Below are positions 25,080-33,764 of a stretch of DNA of 64,000 nt, one piece after another. Position numbers and translations under genes: made by a program. The notes beneath the pieces were generated by a model. The model was not told the origin of the DNA. It saw nothing but the letters and a program-made list of their open reading frames with translations, and ran no database searches. Source of the DNA: Duganella levis. GTDB lineage: Bacteria > Pseudomonadota > Gammaproteobacteria > Burkholderiales > Burkholderiaceae_D. Each line of letters starts with the position of its first letter. The first letter of the stretch is position 1. The stretch covers positions 39,524-103,523 of the forward strand of contig NZ_WWCT01000025.1 in NCBI RefSeq assembly GCF_009857605.1. The letters are read 5' to 3'.

Positions 25080-26681
25080 ATGAGCACTACTACTTTGGAT
25101 CACGGCCACGATCATGATCATGCGCATGATCACGCACATGAGCATCCACATGGTCCGGCGCGCTGGCTGTTTGCCACCAACCACAAGGACATCGGTACGC
25201 TGTACCTGTGGTTCTCGTTCATCATGCTGCTGTCCGGCGGCGTGCTGGCGCTGATGATACGCACCGAGCTGTTCAAGCCCGGCCTGCAATTCTTCCAGCC
25301 TGAATTCTTCAACCAGCTGACCACCATGCACGGTCTGGTGATGGTGTTCGGCGCCATCATGCCGGCCTTCGTCGGCTTCGCCAACTGGATGATCCCGCTG
25401 CAAATCGGCGCCTCCGACATGGCGTTCGCGCGCATGAACAACTTCTCGTTCTGGCTGCTGCCGCCAGCGGCGATCCTGCTGGCCACCTCGTTCCTGGCGC
25501 CAGGCGGCGCCACCGCCGCCGGCTGGACGCTGTACGCGCCGCTGTCGACGCAAATGGGACCGGGCATGGACATGGCCATCTTTGCGATGCACCTGATGGG
25601 CGCCTCGTCGATCATGGGCTCGATCAACATCATCGTCACCATCCTCAACATGCGCGCGCCTGGCATGACCTTGATGAAGATGCCGATGTTCTGCTGGACC
25701 TGGCTGATCACCGCCTACCTGCTGATCGCCGTGATGCCGGTCCTGGCCGGCGCCATCACCATGACGCTGACCGACCGCCACTTCGGCACCTCCTTCTTCA
25801 ACGCCGCCGCCGGTGGCGATCCGGTGATGTACCAGCACATTTTCTGGTTCTTCGGCCACCCCGAGGTGTACATCATGATTCTGCCGGCGTTCGGCATCGT
25901 CTCGCAGATCCTGCCGGCGTTCGCCCGCAAGCAGCTGTTCGGCTACGCCTCGATGGTGTACGCCACGGCGTCGATCGCGATCCTGTCGTTCATCGTCTGG
26001 GCGCACCACATGTTCACCACCGGCATGCCGGTGACCTCGCAGCTGTTCTTCATGTACGCGACCATGCTGATCGCGGTGCCGACCGGCGTCAAAGTGTTCA
26101 ACTGGATCGCCACCATGTGGCGCGGTTCGATGACGTTTGAAACGCCGATGCTGTTCGCGGTCGGCTTCATCTTCGTGTTCACCATCGGCGGCTTCACCGG
26201 CCTGATCCTGGCGGTAACGCCGATCGACATCCAGCTGCAGGACACCTACTACGTGGTGGCGCACTTCCACTACGTGCTGGTGGCTGGCTCGCTGTTCGCG
26301 CTGTTCGCCGGTTTCTACTACTGGTCGCCGAAATGGACCGGCCACATGTACAACGAAACGATGGGCAAGACCCACTTCTGGCTGTCGCTGATCACCTTCA
26401 ACGTCACCTTCTTCCCGATGCACTTCCTGGGCCTGGCCGGCATGCCGCGCCGCTACGCCGACTACTCGGCGCAGTTCACCGACTTCAACATGGTGGCCAC
26501 CATCGGCGCCTTCGGTTTCGGCCTGTCGCAAGTGTTCTTCCTGTTCTTCGTGATCCTGCCGACCATTCGCGGCGGCAAGAAGGCGGAAGCCAAGCCATGG
26601 GAAGGCGCGGAAGGCCTGGAGTGGACCGTGCCGTCGCCGGCGCCGTTCCACACCTTCGAAACCCCGCCTGAGTTCAAATAA
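25080..26681 (+). CDS. coxA: Cytochrome c oxidase subunit I
   Basis: 533 aa, twelve predicted helices. The catalytic core includes HGLVMVFG (low-spin haem a ligand), the CuB His cross-linked motif WFFGHPEVYI, HHMFTTGM and VVAHFHYVLV with the haem a3 and haem a histidines. It oxidises cytochrome c and reduces oxygen while pumping protons. The cytoplasmic N-terminus has an unusual His-rich tract, nine histidines at alternate positions 8-24 (for example DHGHDHDHAHDHAHEHPH). It is followed by the small assembly protein, 2 bp away. Confidence 0.98.
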   Translation: MSTTTLDHGHDHDHAHDHAHEHPHGPARWLFATNHKDIGTLYLWFSFIMLLSGGVLALMIRTELFKPGLQFFQPEFFNQLTTMHGLVMVFGAIMPAFVGFANWMIPLQIGASDMAFARMNNFSFWLLPPAAILLATSFLAPGGATAAGWTLYAPLSTQMGPGMDMAIFAMHLMGASSIMGSINIIVTILNMRAPGMTLMKMPMFCWTWLITAYLLIAVMPVLAGAITMTLTDRHFGTSFFNAAAGGDPVMYQHIFWFFGHPEVYIMILPAFGIVSQILPAFARKQLFGYASMVYATASIAILSFIVWAHHMFTTGMPVTSQLFFMYATMLIAVPTGVKVFNWIATMWRGSMTFETPMLFAVGFIFVFTIGGFTGLILAVTPIDIQLQDTYYVVAHFHYVLVAGSLFALFAGFYYWSPKWTGHMYNETMGKTHFWLSLITFNVTFFPMHFLGLAGMPRRYADYSAQFTDFNMVATIGAFGFGLSQVFFLFFVILPTIRGGKKAEAKPWEGAEGLEWTVPSPAPFHTFETPPEFK

Positions 26682-26683
26682 TC

Positions 26684-26791
26684 ATGAACGGGCAAAAGAA
26701 GCCGAACAACCTGCGCACCGCCTTGATCCTGTTCGGCCTGGCGGCGTTCTTCTTCGCTTCGGTGTTCGTCAAGCGCATCTGGCTGAGCTGA
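26684..26791 (+). CDS. Small cytochrome oxidase-associated single-helix protein
   Basis: 35 aa, ATG 26684 to TGA 26791. It starts MNGQKKPNNLRTALILF and then has one hydrophobic helix (about residues 11-29) ending KRIWLS. It is wedged 2 bp after coxA and 1 bp before ctaG. Burkholderiales carry a 'cytochrome oxidase small assembly protein' in exactly this place, and the sequence fits that description. Function is known only by association with oxidase assembly. Confidence 0.8.
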   Translation: MNGQKKPNNLRTALILFGLAAFFFASVFVKRIWLS

Positions 26792-26792
26792 C

Positions 26793-27332
26793 ATGACCGA
26801 GAACAAAAAGCTGCTGGGCAAGCTGATCATCATCGCGGTGGTGATGTTCGGCTTTGCCTATGCGCTCAATCCGTTCTACCGCCAGATCTGCGAAGCGCTG
26901 GGCATCAACGTGCTGACGCAGAAGGATGGGACGGTGGCGCTGGACCAGAACACGCAGGTGGACAAAAGCCGCAACGTCACCATCGAGTTCGACGGCAATG
27001 CGCAAGGACCATGGCGCTTCCGGCCGACGCAGGCCAGCATGACCGTGCATCCGGGCGAACTGAACACGGTGATGTACGAAGTGGTCAACACCCAGCCGCG
27101 CGAGATGAACGCGCAGGCGATCCCGAGTTACGCGCCGCAGAACGCGATGCCGTATTTCATGAAAGTGGAGTGCTTCTGCTTCAAGCAGCAAACGCTGAAG
27201 CCGAAGGAAGCGCGGCAGATGCCGGTGGTGTTCTACATCGATCCGAAGCTGCCCAGGGATGTGAAAACCATCACGCTGTCGTACACCTTCTTCGAGGTTG
27301 GCGGCGGGCTGGTGAAGACGGCGGCCAACTGA
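26793..27332 (+). CDS. ctaG: Cytochrome c oxidase assembly protein CtaG/Cox11
   Basis: 179 aa. A single N-terminal membrane anchor (residues about 9-27) precedes a periplasmic Ig-like domain. The copper-binding motif ECFCFKQQTLKP is intact. It delivers copper to the CuB centre of subunit I. It sits one base after the small assembly protein and one base before the DUF2970 gene, deep in the cox operon. Confidence 0.96.
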   Translation: MTENKKLLGKLIIIAVVMFGFAYALNPFYRQICEALGINVLTQKDGTVALDQNTQVDKSRNVTIEFDGNAQGPWRFRPTQASMTVHPGELNTVMYEVVNTQPREMNAQAIPSYAPQNAMPYFMKVECFCFKQQTLKPKEARQMPVVFYIDPKLPRDVKTITLSYTFFEVGGGLVKTAAN

Positions 27333-27333
27333 G

Positions 27334-27528
27334 ATGGCGGACAAGCCCGGCTTCCTGTATTCGCTGAAGGCCGTGCTGTGGTCGTTTGTGGGATTGCGCC
27401 GCAAGCGCGATTTCGACGCCGACCAGCAGGGACTGAATCCGCTGCACATCATCATCGCGGCCTTGCTGGCGGTGGCGGTGTTCATCGGCGTACTGATAAC
27501 AATCGTCAAATTCGTAGTCGCTAAATAA
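27334..27528 (+). CDS. DUF2970 domain protein
   Basis: 64 aa with a short cationic N-terminus (SLKAVLWSFVGLRRKRDFDAD) and one membrane helix (about residues 37-60). The pattern matches the DUF2970 family that accompanies ctaG in Burkholderiales oxidase clusters. No activity is known. It begins one base after ctaG ends. Confidence 0.85.
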   Translation: MADKPGFLYSLKAVLWSFVGLRRKRDFDADQQGLNPLHIIIAALLAVAVFIGVLITIVKFVVAK

Positions 27529-27542
27529 GTGAAAATGGGGAG

Positions 27543-28418
27543 ATGAAGATGAGTTCAACAAGTCCACAGGGCGCCGCCGCACCGTATTATTTCGTGCCCG
27601 GTCCCTCGCGCTGGCCGCTGCTGGCCGGCTTGTCCATGCTGGTGACCATGATCGGTGCCTCGGCCTGGGTCAATGATGCCTCGTGGGGGCCGGCCGCTAA
27701 TCTGCTGGGCATCCTCGGCACTATTACCGTGCTGTATTTCTGGTTTGGCGACGCTATCAAGGAATCGGAAGGCGGCTTGTATAGCCAGCGCATTGACCAT
27801 TCCTATCGCTGGTCGATGAGCTGGTTCATCTTCTCCGAGGTGATGTTCTTCGGCGCCTTCTTCGGCGCGCTGTTCTATGCGCGCACCATCTCGATGCCGT
27901 GGCTGGGCGACCTGGACAGTAAATTCGTCTGGCCTGACTACGCGCCGTCATGGGGCGGCGCCACGCCTGCCGGCACGGTCGAGGCGTTCCAGACCATGGG
28001 ACCGTTCCCGATCCCGACCATCAATACCGCCTTGCTGCTGACCTCGGGCGTGACCTTGACCATCGCCCACCACGCGCTGCGTGCCGGCCATCGCGCGCAG
28101 ACGGCGATCTGGCTGTTTGCCACGGTGCTGCTGGGGGCGGTGTTCATGGGCTTCCAGGCGTATGAGTATCACCATGCATACACCGAGCTGAACCTGAAGC
28201 TGACCTCGGGCATCTACGGTTCGACCTTCTTCATGCTGACCGGCTTCCACGGCTTCCACGTGACGATGGGGGCGATCATGCTGTCGGTGGTGCTGTACCG
28301 CGTGCTGAAGGGACATTTCACGCCGGACAACCACTTCGCCTTTGAAGGCGCGGCCTGGTACTGGCACTTCGTGGACGTGGTGTGGCTGGGCCTCTACGTG
28401 GTGGTCTACTGGTTATAA
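27543..28418 (+). CDS. coxC: Cytochrome c oxidase subunit III
   Basis: 291 aa with seven predicted helices. Typical signatures are WSMSWFIFSEVMFFGAFFGALFYAR, FGSTFFMLTGFHGFHVTMG and the C-terminal WYWHFVDVVWLGLYVVVYW. It stabilises the oxidase core. A second ATG at 27549 is an equally possible start. It is the last of the structural genes and is followed by a strong intrinsic terminator at 28432-28460. Confidence 0.96.
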   Translation: MKMSSTSPQGAAAPYYFVPGPSRWPLLAGLSMLVTMIGASAWVNDASWGPAANLLGILGTITVLYFWFGDAIKESEGGLYSQRIDHSYRWSMSWFIFSEVMFFGAFFGALFYARTISMPWLGDLDSKFVWPDYAPSWGGATPAGTVEAFQTMGPFPIPTINTALLLTSGVTLTIAHHALRAGHRAQTAIWLFATVLLGAVFMGFQAYEYHHAYTELNLKLTSGIYGSTFFMLTGFHGFHVTMGAIMLSVVLYRVLKGHFTPDNHFAFEGAAWYWHFVDVVWLGLYVVVYWL

Positions 28419-28431
28419 TGGCATACGCCGC

Positions 28432-28460
28432 AAAAGCCGCACACGGTGCGGCTTTTTTTT
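28432..28460 (+). terminator. Intrinsic terminator after coxC
   Basis: AAAAGCCGCAC (28432-28442), loop ACG, GTGCGGCTTTT (28446-28456) and a T-run to 28460. The 11-bp stem with an A-tract/T-tract layout works in both directions, ending coxC and also the convergent DUF2909 gene, whose stop is at 28460. Confidence 0.88.
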
Positions 28461-28666
28461 TAGCCCATGCGGATGCCCTTGGGCTGGATGTAGCCGAGCT
28501 TGTAGGCCAGCAGGATCAGCAGGAATAGCGTGATCGACAGCGCCACCCGCACCGCCAGCGAGCGCACGGTGTTGTTGCTGCGGCCCTTGTCGCGCATCAG
28601 GAAGAACAGCGCCGATCCCAGGCTGCCAAGGATCAGCATGAATGCAATGGCAATAGCAATTTTCAT
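28460..28666 (-). CDS. DUF2909-type twin-transmembrane protein
   Basis: 68 aa, two membrane helices (about residues 3-23 and 37-58) separated by the charged loop MRDKGRSNNTVRSLAVR. It matches the DUF2909/twin-TM family found beside surf1 in Burkholderiales oxidase clusters, where it is usually encoded on the opposite strand as here. The open frame continues upstream into surf1 antisense, but the hydrophobic start MKIAIAIAFML at 28666 is the natural one. Function unknown. Confidence 0.82.
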   Translation of the reverse strand: MKIAIAIAFMLILGSLGSALFFLMRDKGRSNNTVRSLAVRVALSITLFLLILLAYKLGYIQPKGIRMG

Positions 28667-28705
28667 CTCATGAGGGAGTGGCGATTTGATCGAGGTTCCA
28701 TTGTA

Positions 28706-29431
28706 ATGGCGTTCCGCTTTAAATTGATTCCTTTCGTGGCCACAGTCCTGGTGGTTGCGCTCGGCATACAGCTCGGCAACTGGCAGGAGCGCCGCGCCAA
28801 CGACAAGATCGCCTTGCAGCAAAAGCTGGCGCAGGGCGTCGAGGCGGTGCCGCTGGTGCTGGATGGCGCGCCGCTGGCGGCCGATGCCGTGGCCTGGCGC
28901 CGCATCACCGTCAGCGGCGAGTTCGTGCGCGACTGGCCGGTGTATCTGGACAACCGCCCGTACCAGGGCCGGGCCGGCTTCTATCTGCTGATGCCGTTTA
29001 AAATAGCGGGATCGAACATGCACGTGCTGGTGGCGCGCGGCTGGCTGCCGCGCGATCCGGCGGTGCGCGACAAGCTGCCGACCTACGCCACGCCGGACGG
29101 CGTCGTCACCGTGCAGGGCGTGGCGCGGCTCAACGCCGGCCATGTGATGGAGCTGGGCACAACCCCGCCGCTGACGCCCAACGCCATCGTGCAGAACGCC
29201 GATCCGCTGCAGGTGGCCAAGGACAGCGGCCTGACCATGCAGCCGTTCGTGGTGGAGCAGGGCATGCCGGCCCAGCCGGCCGGCGACGATGCGCAACTGG
29301 TGCGCGACTGGCCGGCGCCGTCGCTGGGCGTGGAAAAACATCAGGGCTATGCCTTCCAGTGGTACGCACTGTCGGCGATGGCGGTTATCTTCTTTGTGGT
29401 GAATGGATTCAGACGTGGAAAAAGCAAATAA
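28706..29431 (+). CDS. SURF1 family oxidase assembly protein
   Basis: About 241 aa from ATG 28706 (MAFRFKLIPFVATVLVVAL); an ATG at 28670 is in frame but would give an unlikely hydrophilic leader. SURF1 layout: N-terminal helix, then LGNWQERRANDK, WRRITVSGEF, VYLDNRP and a periplasmic loop, then a C-terminal helix (YALSAMAVIFFVVNGFRRG). It assists haem a insertion into subunit I. It overlaps the SCO-like gene by 29 bp. Confidence 0.93.
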   Translation: MAFRFKLIPFVATVLVVALGIQLGNWQERRANDKIALQQKLAQGVEAVPLVLDGAPLAADAVAWRRITVSGEFVRDWPVYLDNRPYQGRAGFYLLMPFKIAGSNMHVLVARGWLPRDPAVRDKLPTYATPDGVVTVQGVARLNAGHVMELGTTPPLTPNAIVQNADPLQVAKDSGLTMQPFVVEQGMPAQPAGDDAQLVRDWPAPSLGVEKHQGYAFQWYALSAMAVIFFVVNGFRRGKSK

Positions 29432-30041
29432 TCAAACGCGCGGCCGCTGGAAGCTATTGGTCGTGCTGGCCGTGTGCGCGGCGCCGCTGATTGCGTCATA
29501 CTTCACCTATTACGTGATCAAGCCGAAGGGCGGTGTCACCAATTACGGCGCGCTGATCGATCCGCGCCAGTATCCGATTCCGGCCATGGCCAGCACCACG
29601 CTGGACGGAAAGCCGGCGCGGCTGGAGGATTACAAGGGCAAGTGGATCATGTTGAAAGTCGGGCCGTCCGATTGCCAGCAGGATTGCCAGGACCAGCTAT
29701 TTGCGATGCGCCAGCTGCGCACCATGCAGGGCAAGGAGATGGAGCGCATCGAACGGGTGTGGCTGATTACCGATAACGAGCCGCTGGAAACCATGCTGCT
29801 GCGCGTGAATGACGGCACCCGCATGCTGCGCGCGCCGGCCGCCGTGGTGGACAAGTGGCTGCCGCTGGACAGCAGTGGTACGGATGGCGCGGACCGCGTG
29901 TCCGACCATGTGTACCTGATCGACCCGCTGGGCAATCTGATGATGCGCTTCCCGAAAGGCGCGGTGTCCAGCGATGTGGAGAAGGTCAAGCGGGTCCAGA
30001 AGGACATCGCGAAATTGTTGAAGGCTTCGGCCATAGGTTAA
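29403..30041 (+). CDS. Membrane-anchored SCO-like thioredoxin-fold protein
   Basis: 212 aa. A cytoplasmic start and one helix (about residues 17-38) anchor a periplasmic domain. In that domain CQQDC (Cys91, Cys95) aligns with the CxxxC copper site of SCO proteins, and DHVYLIDPLGNL (His169) aligns with the SCO copper histidine. Annotation pipelines usually leave this gene as hypothetical or 'transmembrane protein'. The conserved ligands suggest a copper- or thiol-handling role for the oxidase. It sits between surf1 and ctaA, and a canonical SCO gene lies 2 kb downstream. Confidence 0.8.
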   Translation: MDSDVEKANNQTRGRWKLLVVLAVCAAPLIASYFTYYVIKPKGGVTNYGALIDPRQYPIPAMASTTLDGKPARLEDYKGKWIMLKVGPSDCQQDCQDQLFAMRQLRTMQGKEMERIERVWLITDNEPLETMLLRVNDGTRMLRAPAAVVDKWLPLDSSGTDGADRVSDHVYLIDPLGNLMMRFPKGAVSSDVEKVKRVQKDIAKLLKASAIG

Positions 30042-30045
30042 GTTT

Positions 30046-31200
30046 ATGCATCTCACTCTCGCACAAATGGCGATTACGGCGCTGATGATCGCGCTGCTGC
30101 CGGCCACCATCGTCTGGACTTCGTCGGACGCCAACAAGTACCGCAAGCTGGTGTGGGTCAGCGTGTTCCTGACGTTTGATTTGATCGTGTTCGGCGCCTT
30201 TACGCGGCTGACCGATTCCGGCCTCGGCTGCCCGGACTGGCCGGGCTGCTACGGCGCTGCCAATCCTTTCCTGGCGCATGAGAAGATCGTCGCCGCCGAA
30301 GCGCTGATGCCGACTGGCCCGGTAACCGTGTTCAAGGCCTGGATCGAGATGATCCACCGCTACCTGGCCATGACCATCGGCGTGCTGATCGTGGCGATGA
30401 TGGCGCAGTCCTGGTATCAATGGCGCAAGACTAAACGCGCCGAATACGCGCCGTGGCTGCCGACCGCGCTGTTCTTCTTCGTCTGCCTGCAAGGAGCGTT
30501 TGGCGCCTGGACCGTGACGCTCAAGCTGCAACCGGTGATCGTCACCATCCACCTGCTGCTGGGCATGGGCCTGCTGTCCATGCTGGTGTGGTACGGCGGC
30601 CGCCAGAACCACCTGAACGCGCCGCGCACGCTGGTCAGCGCCTCGCCGCCGGCTATGCGCAACATCCGCATCCTGGCTGGCGTGGCGGCCGCGCTGCTGC
30701 TGGTGCAACTGGCGCTGGGCGGCTGGACCAGCACCAACTACGCCACCTTGGCCTGCACCGACTTCCCGCTGTGCGGTGGCAAGCTGGTGCCGGAGATGGA
30801 CTTTGAACACGGCTTCACGCTGTGGCGCGAGCTGGGCAAGACGGCCGCCGGCCACTACCTGCCATTCTCGGCGCTGACGGCGATCCACTGGGTGCACCGC
30901 AATTTCGGCATTATCGTTGCGCTGGTGGCGGGCTATGCCGCGTGGCGCGCATGGGGGCATGATGTGCTGCATAAAACCGCCCGCAACATCGCGCTGGTGC
31001 TGGGTGCGCAGATCGTCACCGGCGTGGCCACCATCTACCTGAGTTTCCCGCTGACCATCGCCGTGCTGCATAACGCCGGAGCGGCGGCGCTTGTACTTTT
31101 GCTGACCATGTTAAACTACAAGGCTAAGTACCAGTACGACATTGCAAAAAAGGCAGCTTCGGGCGCCACGCATCCTCCTTCGTCGACGGTACGGCATTGA
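30046..31200 (+). CDS. ctaA: Haem A synthase (COX15/CtaA)
   Basis: 384 aa with about eight helices. It oxidises the C8 methyl of haem O to give haem A. Signature elements are the early GAFTRLTDSGLGCPDWPGC with its cysteines, the haem-ligand His in EMIHRYLAM, QGAFGAWTVTLKL, a second Cys pair in LACTDFPLC and AIHWVHRNFG. It lies 4 bp after the SCO-like gene and 13 bp before ctaB. Confidence 0.95.
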   Translation: MHLTLAQMAITALMIALLPATIVWTSSDANKYRKLVWVSVFLTFDLIVFGAFTRLTDSGLGCPDWPGCYGAANPFLAHEKIVAAEALMPTGPVTVFKAWIEMIHRYLAMTIGVLIVAMMAQSWYQWRKTKRAEYAPWLPTALFFFVCLQGAFGAWTVTLKLQPVIVTIHLLLGMGLLSMLVWYGGRQNHLNAPRTLVSASPPAMRNIRILAGVAAALLLVQLALGGWTSTNYATLACTDFPLCGGKLVPEMDFEHGFTLWRELGKTAAGHYLPFSALTAIHWVHRNFGIIVALVAGYAAWRAWGHDVLHKTARNIALVLGAQIVTGVATIYLSFPLTIAVLHNAGAAALVLLLTMLNYKAKYQYDIAKKAASGATHPPSSTVRH

Positions 31201-31213
31201 TTAAGTTGCACTC

Positions 31214-32110
31214 ATGACCACGCAAACCGTAACCTCCAAACACCCGCCACTCGCCGCGCAGTTCTGGGCGCTGACCAAACCCCGCGTCACCATGATGGCG
31301 GTGTTTTGTGCCGTCATCGGCATGTACCTCGGCATCCCGAACGGTTTGCCGAGTTTGTCGCTGGTGCTGTATGCGACGGTGGGTATCTGGTTGCTGACCG
31401 GGGCGGCGTTTGCGGTCAACTGCCTGGCGGAGCGTGAAGTCGATGCGCGCATGGCCCGCACCGCGCGCCGGCCGATGGTCATGGGCGACATCACCGTGAC
31501 GCAGACCATCATCTTTGCGCTGGTGATCGGCGGCGCCGGCATGTGGGTGCTGTACACCTTCGTCAATGCGCTGACCATGTGGCTGACCTTTGTCACCTTC
31601 CTCGGTTACGCGATTATCTATACCATGATCCTGAAGCCGGCCACGCCGCAGAATATCGTGATCGGCGGCCTGTCGGGCGCGATGCCGCCGGCGCTGGGCT
31701 GGGCGGCGGTCGCGAATGACGTGCCGATGGAGGCATGGCTGCTGGTCATGATCATCTTCGTCTGGACGCCGCCGCATTTCTGGGCGCTGGCGCTGTATCG
31801 CCGCGACGATTACGCCCGCTCGGGCCTGCCGATGCTGCCGGTCACGCACGGCATGAAGTTCACCCAATTCCACGTGTGGCTGTACTCGATCGCGCTGGCG
31901 GCCACCACGCTGCTGCCATACGCGGTGCAGATGAGCGGCCTGATCTACCTGGTCAGTGCGGTGATCCTGAACGCCGTGTTCCTGCACCACGCCTGGAAAA
32001 TCTACCGCCACTACACCGACCTGATCGCCCGCAAAGCCTTCACCTGGTCGATCATCTACCTCGGCCTGCTGTTCCTGGCGCTGCTGGTGGATCACTACAT
32101 CAAACTATGA
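31214..32110 (+). CDS. ctaB: Protohaem IX farnesyltransferase
   Basis: 298 aa UbiA-superfamily membrane enzyme that farnesylates haem B to haem O, the substrate of CtaA. Motif 1 is seen as NCLAEREVDARMARTARRP and the second Asp-rich region as YRRDDYARSG. About nine helices. It overlaps the SCO gene by 4 bp (ATGA). Together with ctaA it supplies haem A to the oxidase encoded upstream. Confidence 0.96.
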   Translation: MTTQTVTSKHPPLAAQFWALTKPRVTMMAVFCAVIGMYLGIPNGLPSLSLVLYATVGIWLLTGAAFAVNCLAEREVDARMARTARRPMVMGDITVTQTIIFALVIGGAGMWVLYTFVNALTMWLTFVTFLGYAIIYTMILKPATPQNIVIGGLSGAMPPALGWAAVANDVPMEAWLLVMIIFVWTPPHFWALALYRRDDYARSGLPMLPVTHGMKFTQFHVWLYSIALAATTLLPYAVQMSGLIYLVSAVILNAVFLHHAWKIYRHYTDLIARKAFTWSIIYLGLLFLALLVDHYIKL

Positions 32111-32703
32111 AAAAAGTTCTCGCCTTTGCTTTGATTGCCCTTTCCCTGTTGGCCGCTTGCGGCGAGAAAAAAGCGGAGGCGCCGGCCAAGGTGGTGTTCC
32201 AGGGCACGGACCTGACCGGCGCGTCGTTCGCCAGGGATTTCGCCCTGACCGACCACAACGGCAAGCCGCGCACCATGGCCGATTTCAAGGGCAAGGCGGT
32301 GATCATGTTCTTCGGCTATACCCAGTGCCCGGACGTCTGCCCGACCACCATGGCCGAAATGTCGGAAGTCATGAAGCAGCTTGGCCCGCAGGCCGACCAG
32401 GTGCAGGTGCTGTTCGTTACCGTCGATCCTGAACGCGATACGCAAAAGCTGTTGGCCGAGTACGTGCCGGTGTTCGACAAGCGTTTCCTCGGCCTGTACG
32501 GCACGCCGGAGCAGACCGCCGCGGTCGCCAAGGAATTCAAGGTGATGTACGCCAAGGTGCCGGGCACCACGCCGGGCAGCTATTCGATGGACCACACCGC
32601 CGCCAGCTATGTGTTCGACAAGCAGGGCAAGATCCGCCTGCTGCTGCGTCCGGGCCAGCCGACTTCCACCACCGTGCATGATTTGAAACTGCTGTTGTCC
32701 TGA
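32107..32703 (+). CDS. SCO1/SenC copper chaperone lipoprotein
   Basis: 198 aa. An N-terminal lipoprotein signal ends with LLAAC (Cys18). The thioredoxin-fold domain carries the copper motif CPDVCP (Cys74, Cys78) and the downstream His in SMDHTAASYVFD. It loads copper into the CuA site of subunit II. The start ATG at 32107 overlaps the ctaB stop; the frame upstream is open but antisensical to ctaB coding and is not used. Likely the last gene of the oxidase operon, 14 bp before the permease gene. Confidence 0.95.
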   Translation: MKKVLAFALIALSLLAACGEKKAEAPAKVVFQGTDLTGASFARDFALTDHNGKPRTMADFKGKAVIMFFGYTQCPDVCPTTMAEMSEVMKQLGPQADQVQVLFVTVDPERDTQKLLAEYVPVFDKRFLGLYGTPEQTAAVAKEFKVMYAKVPGTTPGSYSMDHTAASYVFDKQGKIRLLLRPGQPTSTTVHDLKLLLS

Positions 32704-32717
32704 TCCCCGGAGGCCGC

Positions 32718-33761
32718 ATGCAACAGCGCTTCCAGCCTTTCACGCGTCTGGCCGCCGTCATCCTGCTGGTGATCGGCTGTCTGGTCGTGCTGCGGCCGTT
32801 CCTGGCGGCGGTGCTGTTTGCCGCCGCCATCACCATCTCCAGCTGGCCGCTGTACCTGCGCCTGCTGGCGCGGCTCAAGCAGCGCCGCACCATCGCCGCG
32901 CTGGTGATGAGCATCGGCCTGACCTTGCTGATCATCGTGCCGCTGACGCTGGTGACGTGGAATATCGCCGACAATGCTTCGTCCTATTACGACCAGATCA
33001 AGGCCAACCTCGACAGCGGTACGCTCGATCCGCCGCTGTGGCTGAAGGATATCCCGCTGGTGGGCGAGATGGTCGATACCTACCTGCGCAAGCTGCTGCA
33101 CAGCCGTGAGGAACTACTCAACGTCGCCAAGAACCTGCTGGAGCCGGGGCGCCGTCTGCTGCTGGGCGGCGGCATGGTGCTGGGTTCGGGCGTGGCACAG
33201 GTCAGCCTGGCGGTGTTTGTCAGCTTCTTCCTGTATCGCGATGGCCAGACCATCCTGCAAGCGCTGGCGACCGCCATGAACAAGCTGATCGGCGAACAAA
33301 GCGTCACCGTGGCCGACACCGTCAGCCGTACCGTGCGCGGCGTCATGTACGGCCTGCTAGGCACGGCGCTGGCGCAAGCGGCGGTAGCGGCGGTCGGCTT
33401 TTTGATTGCCGGCGTGCCGGCGGTGGCGCTGCTGTCGGTCGCCACCTTTTTGTTCTCGCTGATTCCGGTCGGACCGCCGCTGATCTGGGGCGGCGCCACC
33501 ATCTGGCTGTTCAACCATGGCGATACCGGCTGGGCCATCTTCATGTTCGTCTGGGGGATGTTCGTCATCAGCGGCGTCGACAACGTGGTCAAGCCGATGC
33601 TGATCTCGCGCGGCAGCAGCTTGCCGTTCATTCTGGTGCTGCTGGGCGTGATGGGCGGGGTACTGGCGTTCGGCTTTGTCGGCCTGTTTATCGGCCCAAC
33701 GCTGCTGGCGGTGGGCCTGGGTCTGCTGCGCAACTGGACCGCGGACCAGCTGCATTCTTGA
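32718..33761 (+). CDS. AI-2E/PerM family membrane protein
   Basis: 347 aa. About eight helices with the characteristic PF01594 hairpin region (ASYYDQIKANLDSGTLDPPLWLKDIPLVG) and the C-terminal LISRGSSLPFILVLLGVMGGVLAFGFVGLFIGP. Relatives include YdiK, PerM and TqsA; they are permeases of uncertain substrate, and TqsA affects AI-2. It starts 14 bp after SCO and is convergent with the CNNM protein, whose stop lies 3 bp after this one. Confidence 0.9.
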   Translation: MQQRFQPFTRLAAVILLVIGCLVVLRPFLAAVLFAAAITISSWPLYLRLLARLKQRRTIAALVMSIGLTLLIIVPLTLVTWNIADNASSYYDQIKANLDSGTLDPPLWLKDIPLVGEMVDTYLRKLLHSREELLNVAKNLLEPGRRLLLGGGMVLGSGVAQVSLAVFVSFFLYRDGQTILQALATAMNKLIGEQSVTVADTVSRTVRGVMYGLLGTALAQAAVAAVGFLIAGVPAVALLSVATFLFSLIPVGPPLIWGGATIWLFNHGDTGWAIFMFVWGMFVISGVDNVVKPMLISRGSSLPFILVLLGVMGGVLAFGFVGLFIGPTLLAVGLGLLRNWTADQLHS

Positions 33762-33764
33762 ACA

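Noticed and set aside
28667..29341. A longer version of the DUF2909-type gene reading into surf1 antisense
   Set aside because: The upstream part is Arg/His-rich shadow sequence; the two-helix protein starts naturally at MKIAIAIAF.
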